Of a stretch of 64,000 bases of DNA, positions 50,979 to 58,419 are shown in pieces. The position numbers and the translations under genes are program-made. Numbering within the stretch: position 1 is the stretch's first letter; every line of letters starts with the position of its first letter. Under the pieces are notes generated by a model. That model saw only the letters and a list, made by a program, of their open reading frames with translations, was not told the origin of the DNA and did no database searches. Where the stretch lies: positions 22,523 through 86,522 of the forward strand of contig NZ_FQXO01000004.1 in assembly GCF_900129995.1 (NCBI RefSeq), written 5' to 3'. The DNA comes from Caloranaerobacter azorensis DSM 13643. Lineage in GTDB: Bacteria; Bacillota; Clostridia; Tissierellales; Thermohalobacteraceae.

Positions 50979-51659
50979 TTATATCATGTACATAAATGAA
51001 TTTATTATTATATTCAATATACATCTATTTATATTATTTATACTTATATTGAATTTTTTTATCATTTTTAAAACTTTATAACCATCTGTTGTTATTCCAA
51101 AAAATGTAATTGGTATAAGTGAAAATATTGGTAAGAACAAAAAACCTATTATTAAAATTTTAATATAACTATAAAAATATACCGCATTAATGTTAAGAAA
51201 TAGTAGTATAATAATCGCAATAATAATATTTAATATACCTATCACCAATGACATAACAGGTCCTGCTAATGAAATATACAGAATATCATTATTACTAAAC
51301 TTCCCTTTAAAATAGACTGATACACCAATTCCTAAAACTACAATTTTTTTTATTGATATAACATTAAACACCAAAGCCTTTACCTCTTCTTTCCTACCTT
51401 GAATTATTAATATAGCAGCATGAAATGTTTCCTCTAAAGCAAGCGAAATAGGGAATAATATCAACAGTATTCCTATATTTGTGACTAAATGAGGATTTAA
51501 AATTATTAATTTGGAATTTTTGTTAATTATTAATATTATTCCATATATTAGATATAACGGAATAGCTATATACCTAATTATATTTACATAAATCGTCATA
51601 TATAATTTTATAAAATTTTCTTTATTTTTATCAGGTATTTCTATTTTTACTATTTCCAT
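50979..51659 (-). CDS. M50-like membrane protein with altered HExxH site
   Basis: 226 residues with six or so hydrophobic segments. It has the layout of site-2/M50 membrane metalloproteases: LALEETFHAAIL where HExxH is expected, then LAGPVMSLVIGILN (the AGP motif), and SLIPITFFGITTDGYKV (like NLLPIPPLDGxxV). The first His of HExxH is Glu, while the motif Glu and second His remain. It may use a modified metal site, or be an inactive relative. Its place between radical SAM and ABC genes suggests leader removal or immunity. Family assignment is inference. Confidence 0.6.
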   Translation of the reverse strand: MEIVKIEIPDKNKENFIKLYMTIYVNIIRYIAIPLYLIYGIILIINKNSKLIILNPHLVTNIGILLILFPISLALEETFHAAILIIQGRKEEVKALVFNVISIKKIVVLGIGVSVYFKGKFSNNDILYISLAGPVMSLVIGILNIIIAIIILLFLNINAVYFYSYIKILIIGFLFLPIFSLIPITFFGITTDGYKVLKMIKKFNISINNINRCILNIIINSFMYMI

Positions 51660-51815
51660 GTTCGCCTCCTTATCAAAAGCTATCTTAAGTTGGTTTTATT
51701 GTTTTTTTACATTTATATTGCTTTTAAAGTAAAAATATGATTTATCAGTGTATAAATAATATTCTTCTTTAATATTATCATCACAAACAGTACATAAAAC
51801 TAAAACCACAATTAA

Positions 51816-53186
51816 CTATAATATCTCCGCTTTTTCCTTTACAAATTCTCTCCATTGTCTATATTCTTCTTTCTTTTTACTGTCTTTTAACCCTCTACCA
51901 AGTTTAATTATTGCATCAAAATAATTTCTCCTTATATCTTCTCTTTTAAAATATTTTGTATCATACACAGGTGTAAAAGTATTATAATTATCAAAATTTT
52001 TATCTACTATATGAATCCCAACTTTTTCAGGATTATTATACATATATGTTCCTGGAAATGGAGTTGTAACACTAAATACAACTCTAGCACCATAGGACTG
52101 TATTTCAGTTGCGAATTCAATAGTCTTTTGTATACTTTCTAAAGTATCATATGGTTGTCCTATCATTAAACATGTACCTGTTTTTATATCAATTTCTTTT
52201 GCCCAAAGAAAAACATTTCTAATTTGTTCAATTGTAATATTCTTTTTTAAACAGTCTAACATTTCTTGACTTCCAGCCTCTACTCCAAATTGTATAGATA
52301 TACATCCACATTTTTTCATAAAATTTAATAATTCTTTATTCATTATATCAACTCTAGATTCACAACCCCATGTAATTCCTAAATTCTCTTTATTTAATAT
52401 TTCTAAAAATTTATAAAGTCTATCAATATCTGCTGTAAATGTATCATCAACAATTTGTACATATGAAATTCCTAACTCTTTTAAATATTTTATTTCATCA
52501 ATTATATTTTCAACTGAACGAATTATATATTTACCTCCAGATAATGCAGTAGCTACGCAAAAAATACACCTACCTGGACACCCTCTACTTGTAGAAATCG
52601 TCCCTGGAATAGGATACTTTTCTAACTGATATAAACTTCTGTCTGGAAAAGGTAAACTATCTAAATCTTTTATAAATTCTCTTCTATTATTTTTGATAAT
52701 TTTCCCTTCTCTTTTATAGCATATTCCTTTTATATTATCCAAATTACCTTGTTTTTTTATATAATAATCACAAAGTTCCTTCATAACAAATTCTCCTTCA
52801 TTACGAACAACAATATCTATAACTCCAGTATTTAAAGCATTTTCATATTCGAAAGTTACATGACATCCTCCCATAACTGTTATAATATTTTCATCTAATT
52901 TTTTACTATAATCTGCTATCTTAACACCATTATTATATGTTTCTGTTGTTGTAGAAATAGCTATAATTTTAGGATGTAATTCATTAACAATTAACTCTAA
53001 ATCCAAAATTGTAATTTCATCAATATAAAAATCTAAAATTTTAACTTTATATCCTTTCTTTTCTAAATAAGTTCCAATATAACCCAATCCTAATGGCGGT
53101 ACCCCTTGTATTCTATATGAAATAATACTCCCAGGATGTGGTGAAGGTGCATTCACTAATAAAACATCAATATAATCACTATTCAT
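51816..53186 (-). CDS. B12-binding-type radical SAM enzyme (BchE-like), RiPP modifying
   Basis: 456 residues. Residues 1-140 form the cobalamin-binding-type domain (PPLGLGYIGTYLEKKGYKVK, VMGGCHVTFEYENAL); the radical SAM domain follows with Cys203, Cys207 and Cys210 in TSRGCPGRCIFC. Related enzymes do C-methylation, cyclisation or other radical chemistry; several are known RiPP enzymes acting with a PqqD-type recognition protein, which here is the next gene upstream. The classical DxHxxG B12 ligand motif is not seen, so B12 binding without that His is possible. The reaction is unknown. Confidence 0.85.
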   Translation of the reverse strand: MNSDYIDVLLVNAPSPHPGSIISYRIQGVPPLGLGYIGTYLEKKGYKVKILDFYIDEITILDLELIVNELHPKIIAISTTTETYNNGVKIADYSKKLDENIITVMGGCHVTFEYENALNTGVIDIVVRNEGEFVMKELCDYYIKKQGNLDNIKGICYKREGKIIKNNRREFIKDLDSLPFPDRSLYQLEKYPIPGTISTSRGCPGRCIFCVATALSGGKYIIRSVENIIDEIKYLKELGISYVQIVDDTFTADIDRLYKFLEILNKENLGITWGCESRVDIMNKELLNFMKKCGCISIQFGVEAGSQEMLDCLKKNITIEQIRNVFLWAKEIDIKTGTCLMIGQPYDTLESIQKTIEFATEIQSYGARVVFSVTTPFPGTYMYNNPEKVGIHIVDKNFDNYNTFTPVYDTKYFKREDIRRNYFDAIIKLGRGLKDSKKKEEYRQWREFVKEKAEIL

Positions 53187-53282
53187 TTATTAAACCTCCA
53201 TTCCATTTAAAAATCAAACAAAAGAATAAATTTCATCATTATATATTCATAAACCAAATAGTAATAAAAGTATAATGCATTA

Positions 53283-53588
53283 CTAGACATCTTTAAGTAT
53301 AATTTTACTTTTATATAATGGATCCCAATTTTCTACTAATATTCCTTCCTTACTTAATTGCTTCATTATACTTAATATATCATTATAAACTGTATGTTTA
53401 TTATTTACATCATATACCTCACAAATATAATCAACAATTTCAGCAATGGTGTTTTTCCCATTTGCCATATCCCAAAATATTGCTGCTACTTCATTCAGCT
53501 CTATTATAGATTTAAATCCTATTATGTAACCTTTGCCATTTTCTATTTTGTATAGTTCCGTTTTTCTACATGGTTTAAACTCAAACAT
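53283..53588 (-). CDS. PqqD-like RiPP recognition protein
   Basis: 101 residues, a stand-alone RiPP recognition element. PqqD pattern: beta-hairpin GKGYIIGFKSIIELNEVAAI, then FWDMANGKNTIAEIVDYICE, helix with DILSIMKQLSKEGILVE. Such proteins bind leader peptides and present them to the radical SAM enzyme. Ribosome site AGAGAGGTG. It lies between the precursor gene and the radical SAM gene, same strand. Confidence 0.85.
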   Translation of the reverse strand: MFEFKPCRKTELYKIENGKGYIIGFKSIIELNEVAAIFWDMANGKNTIAEIVDYICEVYDVNNKHTVYNDILSIMKQLSKEGILVENWDPLYKSKIILKDV

Positions 53589-53703
53589 ATCACGTCACCT
53601 CTCTTGAATTTCGTTTTACCAAATTTAAACCTACTATCCTTCCATACACAAATATAAAATTTATCTATTTTTATTTATAATTCAATAATTATCACATTTT
53701 TAA

Positions 53704-53750
53704 AATCCCAGGAATATTTCCTTGAATACCAAGAAAATATTCCTGGGATT
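53704..53750 (-). terminator. Long hairpin between precursor and modifying genes
   Basis: Arms 53704-53724 and 53730-53750, 21 bases each with one mismatch, 5-base loop; core AATCCCAGGAATATTT. After the stem the minus strand reads TTA then AAAA, so the U-tract is weak. It can act as a partial terminator or RNA stabiliser giving more precursor than enzyme mRNA. Confidence 0.7.
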
Positions 53751-53763
53751 ACTGTTAATATGC

Positions 53764-53898
53764 TTAATGTGCTGGCTTAGGTGTAAGAGCAACTATTGCA
53801 ATAGCCAGTGCTGCAGCTAATACTATCCCTGATGAATACATTTCATTACATACTTCTTCATCTTCTAGTATTGACATTATAGGTTTTTCATATTTCAT
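53764..53898 (-). CDS. Putative RiPP precursor peptide, 44 residues
   Basis: Small ORF with a GGGGGGG ribosome site 5 bases before ATG. The peptide begins MKYEKPIMSILEDEEV and has one cysteine (residue 17) in VCNEMYSSG. It continues with a hydrophobic, Ala/Ile/Val/Leu-rich stretch (SGIVLAAALAIAIVAL) and ends TPKPAH. The acidic front half looks like a leader, the hydrophobic C-terminal half like a core. It precedes a PqqD-like gene and a B12-type radical SAM gene. I do not recognise the family. A plain small membrane peptide is the alternative, but the context favours a RiPP. Confidence 0.7.
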   Translation of the reverse strand: MKYEKPIMSILEDEEVCNEMYSSGIVLAAALAIAIVALTPKPAH

Positions 53899-53921
53899 AA
53901 TAGCCCCCCCTTTTTTTTATA

Positions 53922-53994
53922 CGTAGTGTCAAAAGTTTAGAGCAAATTTGACACCCAAACATTGAAATTTGAATAATATATAGGTTTGGTTGTC
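53922..53994. repeat. 73-bp repeat A, copy 1 (IS left end)
   Basis: 71 of 73 bases identical to 57725-57797. It contains the palindrome GTGTCAAA-N13-TTTGACAC (53926-53954). Interpreted as the left terminus of the decayed IS that follows; it also lies directly upstream of the RiPP precursor gene on the other strand. Confidence 0.8.
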
Positions 53995-54608
53995 TCCAGC
54001 CTCATTATAAAGAGCTATTAAAACAATACGAACGTAAGCACAGTAAACCACTTAAATCTATTAATCGTAAAAAGAAGATTAATTTTCCTAAAGACACTAT
54101 ATGCCCTTATTGTGGCGCTCCTAAAAAATATATTTATACTAATAACGGTTCAAAAAGTCAATGCTTATACAAAATCTGCAGTAGCACATTCATATTAGGT
54201 TCTAAATTAAACAAGAAAACCATAAGTAAATGTCCTTTTACTGTAGTCATACTTTAGAAAAAACTAAAAATAAAAATTCCTTTATAGTCTACAAATGTAA
54301 AAACGATAATTGTAAATACTACCAAACAAAGACAATTACAGGCACAAAAATAGGTTTGGGGCATTTTATGGTGCTATATCCTAGGTTACTTTATTCATAG
54401 CTTGGTTTAACTTTTTAAGGCCTCATTCAGCTTAAAGTAGCAATACCATTAACTGAACTAAACAAATACAAAATAATGTTAGCAAAATGGGCTAAATTAA
54501 TTGAATTAGCACAAATACATGCCATAGAAAATCAAAAGAAAATGGGTAAAATCTTTAAAAATGTCATCTTAAAGTATATCCAATCTTTGCTCTATCTTTT
54601 CATATTTC
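53923..54608 (+). mobile_element. Decayed insertion sequence
   Basis: Left end GTAGTGTCAAAAG..TTAGAGCAAATTTGACAC at 53923; a degenerate inverted match, TTTGCTCTA-TCTTTT, at about 54585-54600 marks the right end. Between them is a broken transposase. Family not firmly identified: DDE transposase with N-terminal zinc ribbons. Non-functional. Confidence 0.6.
53997..54570 (+). pseudogene. Transposase remnant with zinc-ribbon N-terminus
   Basis: Reads PHYKELLKQYERKHSKPLKS, then CPYCGAPKKYIYTNNG (from about 54102). A one-base deletion near 54245 breaks the frame, which resumes CSHTLEKTKNKNSFIVYKCK. After an internal deletion near 54380 the C-terminal part AWFNFLRPHSA, a stop, and LAKWAKLIELAQIHAIENQK remain. 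Two zinc-ribbon segments plus a FLRPHSA motif indicate a DDE transposase. Several stops and the missing catalytic core make it dead. Confidence 0.7.
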
Positions 54609-54621
54609 TTTTTACACCACC

Positions 54622-55120
54622 GATATTACCAATATTATGAATTTTAATGTCCAAGTATTAGAATTCAAATACTCAATCCTTACAACTTATTATCAAATAT
54701 TCTTATTATATAGACTTACAACCAACCAATCTTTTATTTGGTACCCTTGGATATATATTACGTTTCTCACTTCTTTCCCTGCATCTTTTAATCAATTATA
54801 AAATTTTATAATTATCAAAAGAACCATAACTTGTTATGTTTCAAAAAATTTTCTCATTTATAAGTATGAATAAAATCTTTCTAAACTTATTTAAATCTAA
54901 ATTAAAGGTTTTATTATACAACTAAATTAAATAATTCCTTTATTCATTTTATTAAGTAAAATTAATTTGGTATTTTTGTTTATCGCAAACAATTATTATA
55001 TATATAATTATATATACATATATATGGTATGTCAACTATTTTTTTCCGTTATTGTTGTTGTAAATGAATTGTCTCCATAATGTAACATTTCAGTAAATCT
55101 GATATATATCGAATAGGATG
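54622..55120. repeat. Repeat B, copy 1 (~500 bp)
   Basis: AT-rich non-coding block, about 85 percent identical along its length to 58420-58901, sharing landmarks such as CAAGTATTAGAATTCAAATA, ATTCTTATTATATA and GGTATGTCAACTATTTTTTT. The last 12 bases (CGAATAGGATG region) match the 3' end of the group II intron bordering copy 2. No coding capacity seen. Confidence 0.85.
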
Positions 55121-55174
55121 TTATTGTCAATGAAAATCCCGCAAAAATGGGAAAGAAAATCCACCACTTTAAGA

Positions 55175-55282
55175 GATAAATCAGTGCCAAAAGTAGCTCT
55201 AGCTTTTGACTTTCAAGTTGTTGAAAAAATAGACGAAGAAAAACATGACATTCCTGTAGATTATATAATAACTGAAAAAGGT
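55175..55282 (+). pseudogene. Fragment of fau
   Basis: 108 bases matching codons of fau at 48604-48711 in frame (DKSVPKVALAFDFQVVEKID onward). Seven differences, all synonymous third positions. No start and no 5' part, so not functional. Confidence 0.9.
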
Positions 55283-55290
55283 GTCAGAAC

Positions 55291-55373
55291 AGTTTAAGTT
55301 GCATCTTCAATAAACGTAACTTTATAACCTCTATCAAATCCAGCTATTGCAGTAAACATACAACAATACTCAT
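55291..55373 (-). pseudogene. Possible isochorismatase-family remnant
   Basis: The minus strand reads FKVFNEYCCMFTAIAGFDRG, YKVTFIEDAT, stop. The TA..A..RGYKV...EDA pattern resembles the cysteine-hydrolase/isochorismatase family near the catalytic Cys region. Only about 30 codons remain; a chance match is possible. Confidence 0.3.
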
Positions 55374-55437
55374 TAAATACTTTAAACGAACTTAAAGGGT
55401 ACTAAACAAAAAAATTAATTGCTACAATGAATAATGC

Positions 55438-55518
55438 TTATGCTAAATATTGTATAAAACAAATGATAGTCAAGAATATAAGAATAGACTGTAGCCACAT
55501 TCTAATATAAATGGACTC
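55438..55518 (-). pseudogene. 3' fragment of a small membrane protein gene
   Basis: The minus strand reads ESIYIRMWLQSILIFLT, IICFIQYLA, stop, matching the C-terminal half of the intact gene at 62892-63071 with mostly synonymous changes. The 5' half is missing. Confidence 0.8.
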
Positions 55519-55836
55519 CTATAGATATAACTTTGCGAGCAAAACTTAAGAAAATTTTTAATATTACCTTGGGGTATAAATATGCTTATTTGCTGAATGA
55601 AATTACATTTATACCAATCGCTGGGGGTAGTACGCCCTTTTTAAAAATATATTTTTAGTTGTATTATATTATTTTACTTATATTGAGCTATTGCTTTTAT
55701 TGCTTATGCTGTTTTTGTAATTATTTTCCTGAACTTTATCAAAATTGAGATTTTATTTCTAATTATCACAGATTTAGGGAATCATCTTTAACTTTGAGAT
55801 GGATTCAAAAGACTATGAACCCCTTTCATTACACAG
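55519..55836. other. Non-coding remnant region, nothing identified
   Basis: AT-rich, stops in all frames. I see no gene, repeat partner or structured RNA here. It lies between two gene scraps and is probably degraded mobile DNA. Confidence 0.4.
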
Positions 55837-56136
55837 ATTATCAGACAGCCTCATGAAGCTTTAAGACAGCGTATTGTTGTAAATTATTATTTAAAGGGGC
55901 TTACAAAAGATGAAACTAAAGAATATATATTATCTAGACTTGAGATTGCTGGTTATCATGAACCTATATTTACAGACAGTGCTTTTGAACTTTTATATTC
56001 CAGTATCAATGGAGGCTTAAGAATATTGAATTCACTAGCAAGAATGTGCCTTATATCAGGTGCAAATCAAAAACTTAAGTCTATTGACAGTGAAATAGTA
56101 TTTCAGGCTCAAACTGAACTTAATATTACTGCTTAA
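55837..56136 (+). pseudogene. C-terminal fragment of an ExeA/TniB-like AAA ATPase
   Basis: 99 codons open to a TAA stop: HEALRQRIVVNYYLKGLTKD, SRLEIAGYHEPIFTDSAFEL, LYSSINGGLRILNSLARMCL, ending ELNITA. This is the C-terminal lid region of the AAA ATPases carried by some transposons beside a DDE transposase. No Walker motifs or start remain. Confidence 0.65.
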
Positions 56137-56437
56137 AAGTATTTAATCTTCGGACTTAAAAATTAAGCTCTCTTTTTTCTTTTTAAGAATGAGATAATGT
56201 GACTTTTTTGTATCCATTTAATACTATATTCTGTTAATTTAATCATTAAAATCACCCATTTTTCATATGTAAGTATTAATTTCAAGATATTAAAATCAAA
56301 AATAAAGAGAGACAACCTCCTATTGGCTATCCCTTTTCTTTAGTGAACTGGGCTAGTTTATTGTTATTAACCATAGATTGTTTTGTTATATCAACGCGAA
56401 TAGTTCAGGCTAAATTATAACATAATTGTCATATTTT
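56137..56437. other. Intergenic region, nothing identified
   Basis: About 300 AT-rich bases between the ATPase scrap and the lipoprotein gene. No gene or clear terminator seen. Confidence 0.4.
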
Positions 56438-56902
56438 TTATGTATCAATCTTGTAATAATAAAATATATTATTAACTTCATCATACAGGCATAGCGAAAA
56501 ATTATATGCCGAAGGATTTTTAAAATCAGTCTTACCTCTATCAACAAAATACCACTTTCCTTTTTCTATCTTAGGTAAATTTATCTTTTTAGCTATCGAT
56601 ACCATACTATTATCTTTATATAAAAACTCATATAATTCAGTTGTTAACGGCAATTCAACCCAGCCTACATCTTCTAATTCAATTTGTTCTGCACTTTCCA
56701 ATTTGTATAAAGCCTGCCCCTCATAAGGAACTCCGCCATAATCATTATATATTGTTGAAACATTTAATTTTTTGCTATCAATATCTAATTTGAAAGTATT
56801 TACAAACTCCTTAGCTACATTATCATTTTTACTACAACCACTAAACAGAATCAATATTAAAACTAAACTAATTGCTACTATACGACAACACCATTTATTC
56901 AT
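56438..56902 (-). CDS. Small lipoprotein of unknown function
   Basis: 154 residues; signal with lipobox FSGC (Cys about 23). The mature part has GGVPYEGQALYKLES and a C-terminal YNFSLCLYDEVNNIFYYYKI. Not recognised. Start ATG 56902 with GGAGG inside the end of the upstream gene, overlapping it by 8 bases, so translation is coupled to the secreted 268-residue protein. Confidence 0.7.
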   Translation of the reverse strand: MNKWCCRIVAISLVLILILFSGCSKNDNVAKEFVNTFKLDIDSKKLNVSTIYNDYGGVPYEGQALYKLESAEQIELEDVGWVELPLTTELYEFLYKDNSMVSIAKKINLPKIEKGKWYFVDRGKTDFKNPSAYNFSLCLYDEVNNIFYYYKIDT

Positions 56903-57701
56903 AAACATCCTCCTTGAAGTTAATGTTTATGATAATCTTATTAAGAATGCCAGTATTTTGGGATAGCCAACCCCAGTTATTTACTATCGACGTAAACAAA
57001 GAATCATATTTATTATCAAAATCAAATACGTCATAAACATTTACATTGTATTTACTACCAGATTTGCGAACAGTGAATGTTGCATTATGTAATGCATAAA
57101 ACAAATCTGAATTATCGCTCTTTGTAAACTCTTGTACCGAACGACTATAAGTTTTATTATTTCTCTTTATATACGACATATGATTTTTATAAACACTTGT
57201 TTCTACAATTTTATCTCGGAACAACCCTCCATTATTTTCAGTATAATTTATACCCAACACGGAATATTCAACCGCTTTAGCCGCACATGTATATCCCTTC
57301 AACTTAGCAATCTGTACCGCAGCTAGCCAAGCAAGTTTTAACTGTATAAATATATTCTTAGGACTTGATGTGACTCTATAGTTATTGTATCTATAAGAAA
57401 AATCGTTTATTGAGATATCTGATATGTATTGATTCAATTCCTCAACAGTCATATTTTTAAAATTAGCAGTTTCAGAAACAATCAACTGACTATTTTCTCT
57501 AACAAGCATATCCTCGCTTTGAAGCAGTGTCTTTTGAGTAATATCTAACTCAGGTAATTGTTCCAAGATTGCACTACTTTTGTAAAATCCCAAGCTATAT
57601 GCGAACTCATTTTGGATAGGCAATTCATTAGCATAAACATTTATGCTAATACCAACAATAATAGTGATTACCATAAACATTGATAAAACTTTCTTAAACA
57701 T
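56895..57701 (-). CDS. Secreted protein of unknown function
   Basis: 268 residues with a clear signal peptide (MFKKVLSMFMVITIIVGISI, cleavage about VYANE). The mature protein has LAWLAAVQIAKLKGYTCAAK, a NNGGLFRDKIVETSVY segment and a C-terminal VYDVFDFDNKYDSLFTSIV. It resembles uncharacterised clostridial exported proteins; I cannot name a function. Ribosome site AAGGAGG. The repeat A copy 2 begins 24 bases upstream and may carry its promoter. Confidence 0.75.
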   Translation of the reverse strand: MFKKVLSMFMVITIIVGISINVYANELPIQNEFAYSLGFYKSSAILEQLPELDITQKTLLQSEDMLVRENSQLIVSETANFKNMTVEELNQYISDISINDFSYRYNNYRVTSSPKNIFIQLKLAWLAAVQIAKLKGYTCAAKAVEYSVLGINYTENNGGLFRDKIVETSVYKNHMSYIKRNNKTYSRSVQEFTKSDNSDLFYALHNATFTVRKSGSKYNVNVYDVFDFDNKYDSLFTSIVNNWGWLSQNTGILNKIIININFKEDVYE

Positions 57702-57724
57702 AAATACTACCTCCTTTTGTTATT

Positions 57725-57797
57725 CGTAGTGTCAAAAGATTAGAGCAAATTTGACACCCAAACATTAAAATTTGAATAATATATAGGTTTGGTTGTC
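57725..57797. repeat. 73-bp repeat A, copy 2 (solo IS left end)
   Basis: 71/73 identical to 53922-53994, including the GTGTCAAA-N13-TTTGACAC palindrome (57729-57757). No transposase follows here. Confidence 0.85.
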
Positions 57798-57841
57798 CAA
57801 AATAAAGGGGCTTAATAGTTCTAAAATAGTAAGTAACACTT

Positions 57842-58158
57842 TTACGTATAATATTTTCTTAATGTAATACGATAAACTATATAATCTACAATGATAATAA
57901 CTACAATAAAAGCATTTACAGCATCATTTTTAATATAATATGCTGTAAAACTAAGAGTAATATATAGACAACCTATTGTATAGGCGTGAAAAGATAAAAC
58001 CTTTAAATACCCCTCCATATCAATTATATTCCTTAAAGGCCAATTTTTTTTATATCTATTACCCCATTTTTCATAAGCATGCCCATCACTATTACCATAA
58101 TTCCTAACAATAAAGAAGTTAATGGGTGTAAAATAATATCCATAATGGTATCATCCAT
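57842..58158 (-). pseudogene. Small membrane protein, probably broken
   Basis: A 103-codon frame without early start (58150-57842) reads GYYFTPINFFIVRNYGNSDG, KNWPLRNIIDMEGYLKVLSF, then two hydrophobic segments (YTIGCLYITLSFTAYYI, AFIVVIIIVDYIVYRI). A good ribosome site and ATG at 58158 instead open a different frame that gives a 41-residue hydrophobic peptide (MDDTIMDIILHPLTSLLLG, ending at 58033). Either the longer gene lost its start by a frameshift, or the 41-residue peptide and a protein from an internal ATG (MEGYLKV) are both made. An immunity-type protein is possible. Confidence 0.45.
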
Positions 58159-58260
58159 ATTATATCCCTCCTCATTTAGTCTTTTATGCTTGTTTATAAG
58201 GTTTATATCTACTTATTAGCTGACTAATTTATTCTATAAACAAACTATATTGTACGTTTC

Positions 58261-58396
58261 CTAATATCCAAACAACACTCCTCCTGCAGTTTCATAGAAA
58301 TAATCTAAATTACCGTTGGTCTACAGCAAAAGAAATAGTTGTCATATTTATTAAAATACAAAATACTAAAACAACACTAATTATCACTTTATTCAT
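58261..58396 (-). pseudogene. Small secreted peptide gene, frameshifted
   Basis: ATG 58396 behind GGGGGAGAGGAGATT opens a signal peptide (MNKVIISVVLVFCILINMTT, cleavage about ISFA) and stops after 28 codons. A frame change at about 58318 would continue TNGNLDYFYETAGGVLFGY to a stop at 58261. So it looks like a secreted peptide of about 45 residues with an aromatic/glycine C-terminus, now broken. A bacteriocin-like role is only a guess. Confidence 0.45.
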
Positions 58397-58419
58397 TTTT
58401 AATCTCCTCTCCCCCTATA

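Noticed and set aside
53926..53954. GTGTCAAA palindrome as a dedicated RiPP operator
   Set aside because: It lies in what looks like an IS terminus followed by transposase remains, so an operator role is kept only as a possibility.
58033..58158. 41-residue hydrophobic peptide as a separate gene
   Set aside because: It has a good ribosome site, but a longer frame with better protein-like sequence overlaps it; recorded inside the pseudogene entry instead.
58261..58396. Lactococcin 972-type bacteriocin
   Set aside because: The signal peptide and aromatic C-terminus recall it loosely, but the peptide is too short and lacks the family motifs.
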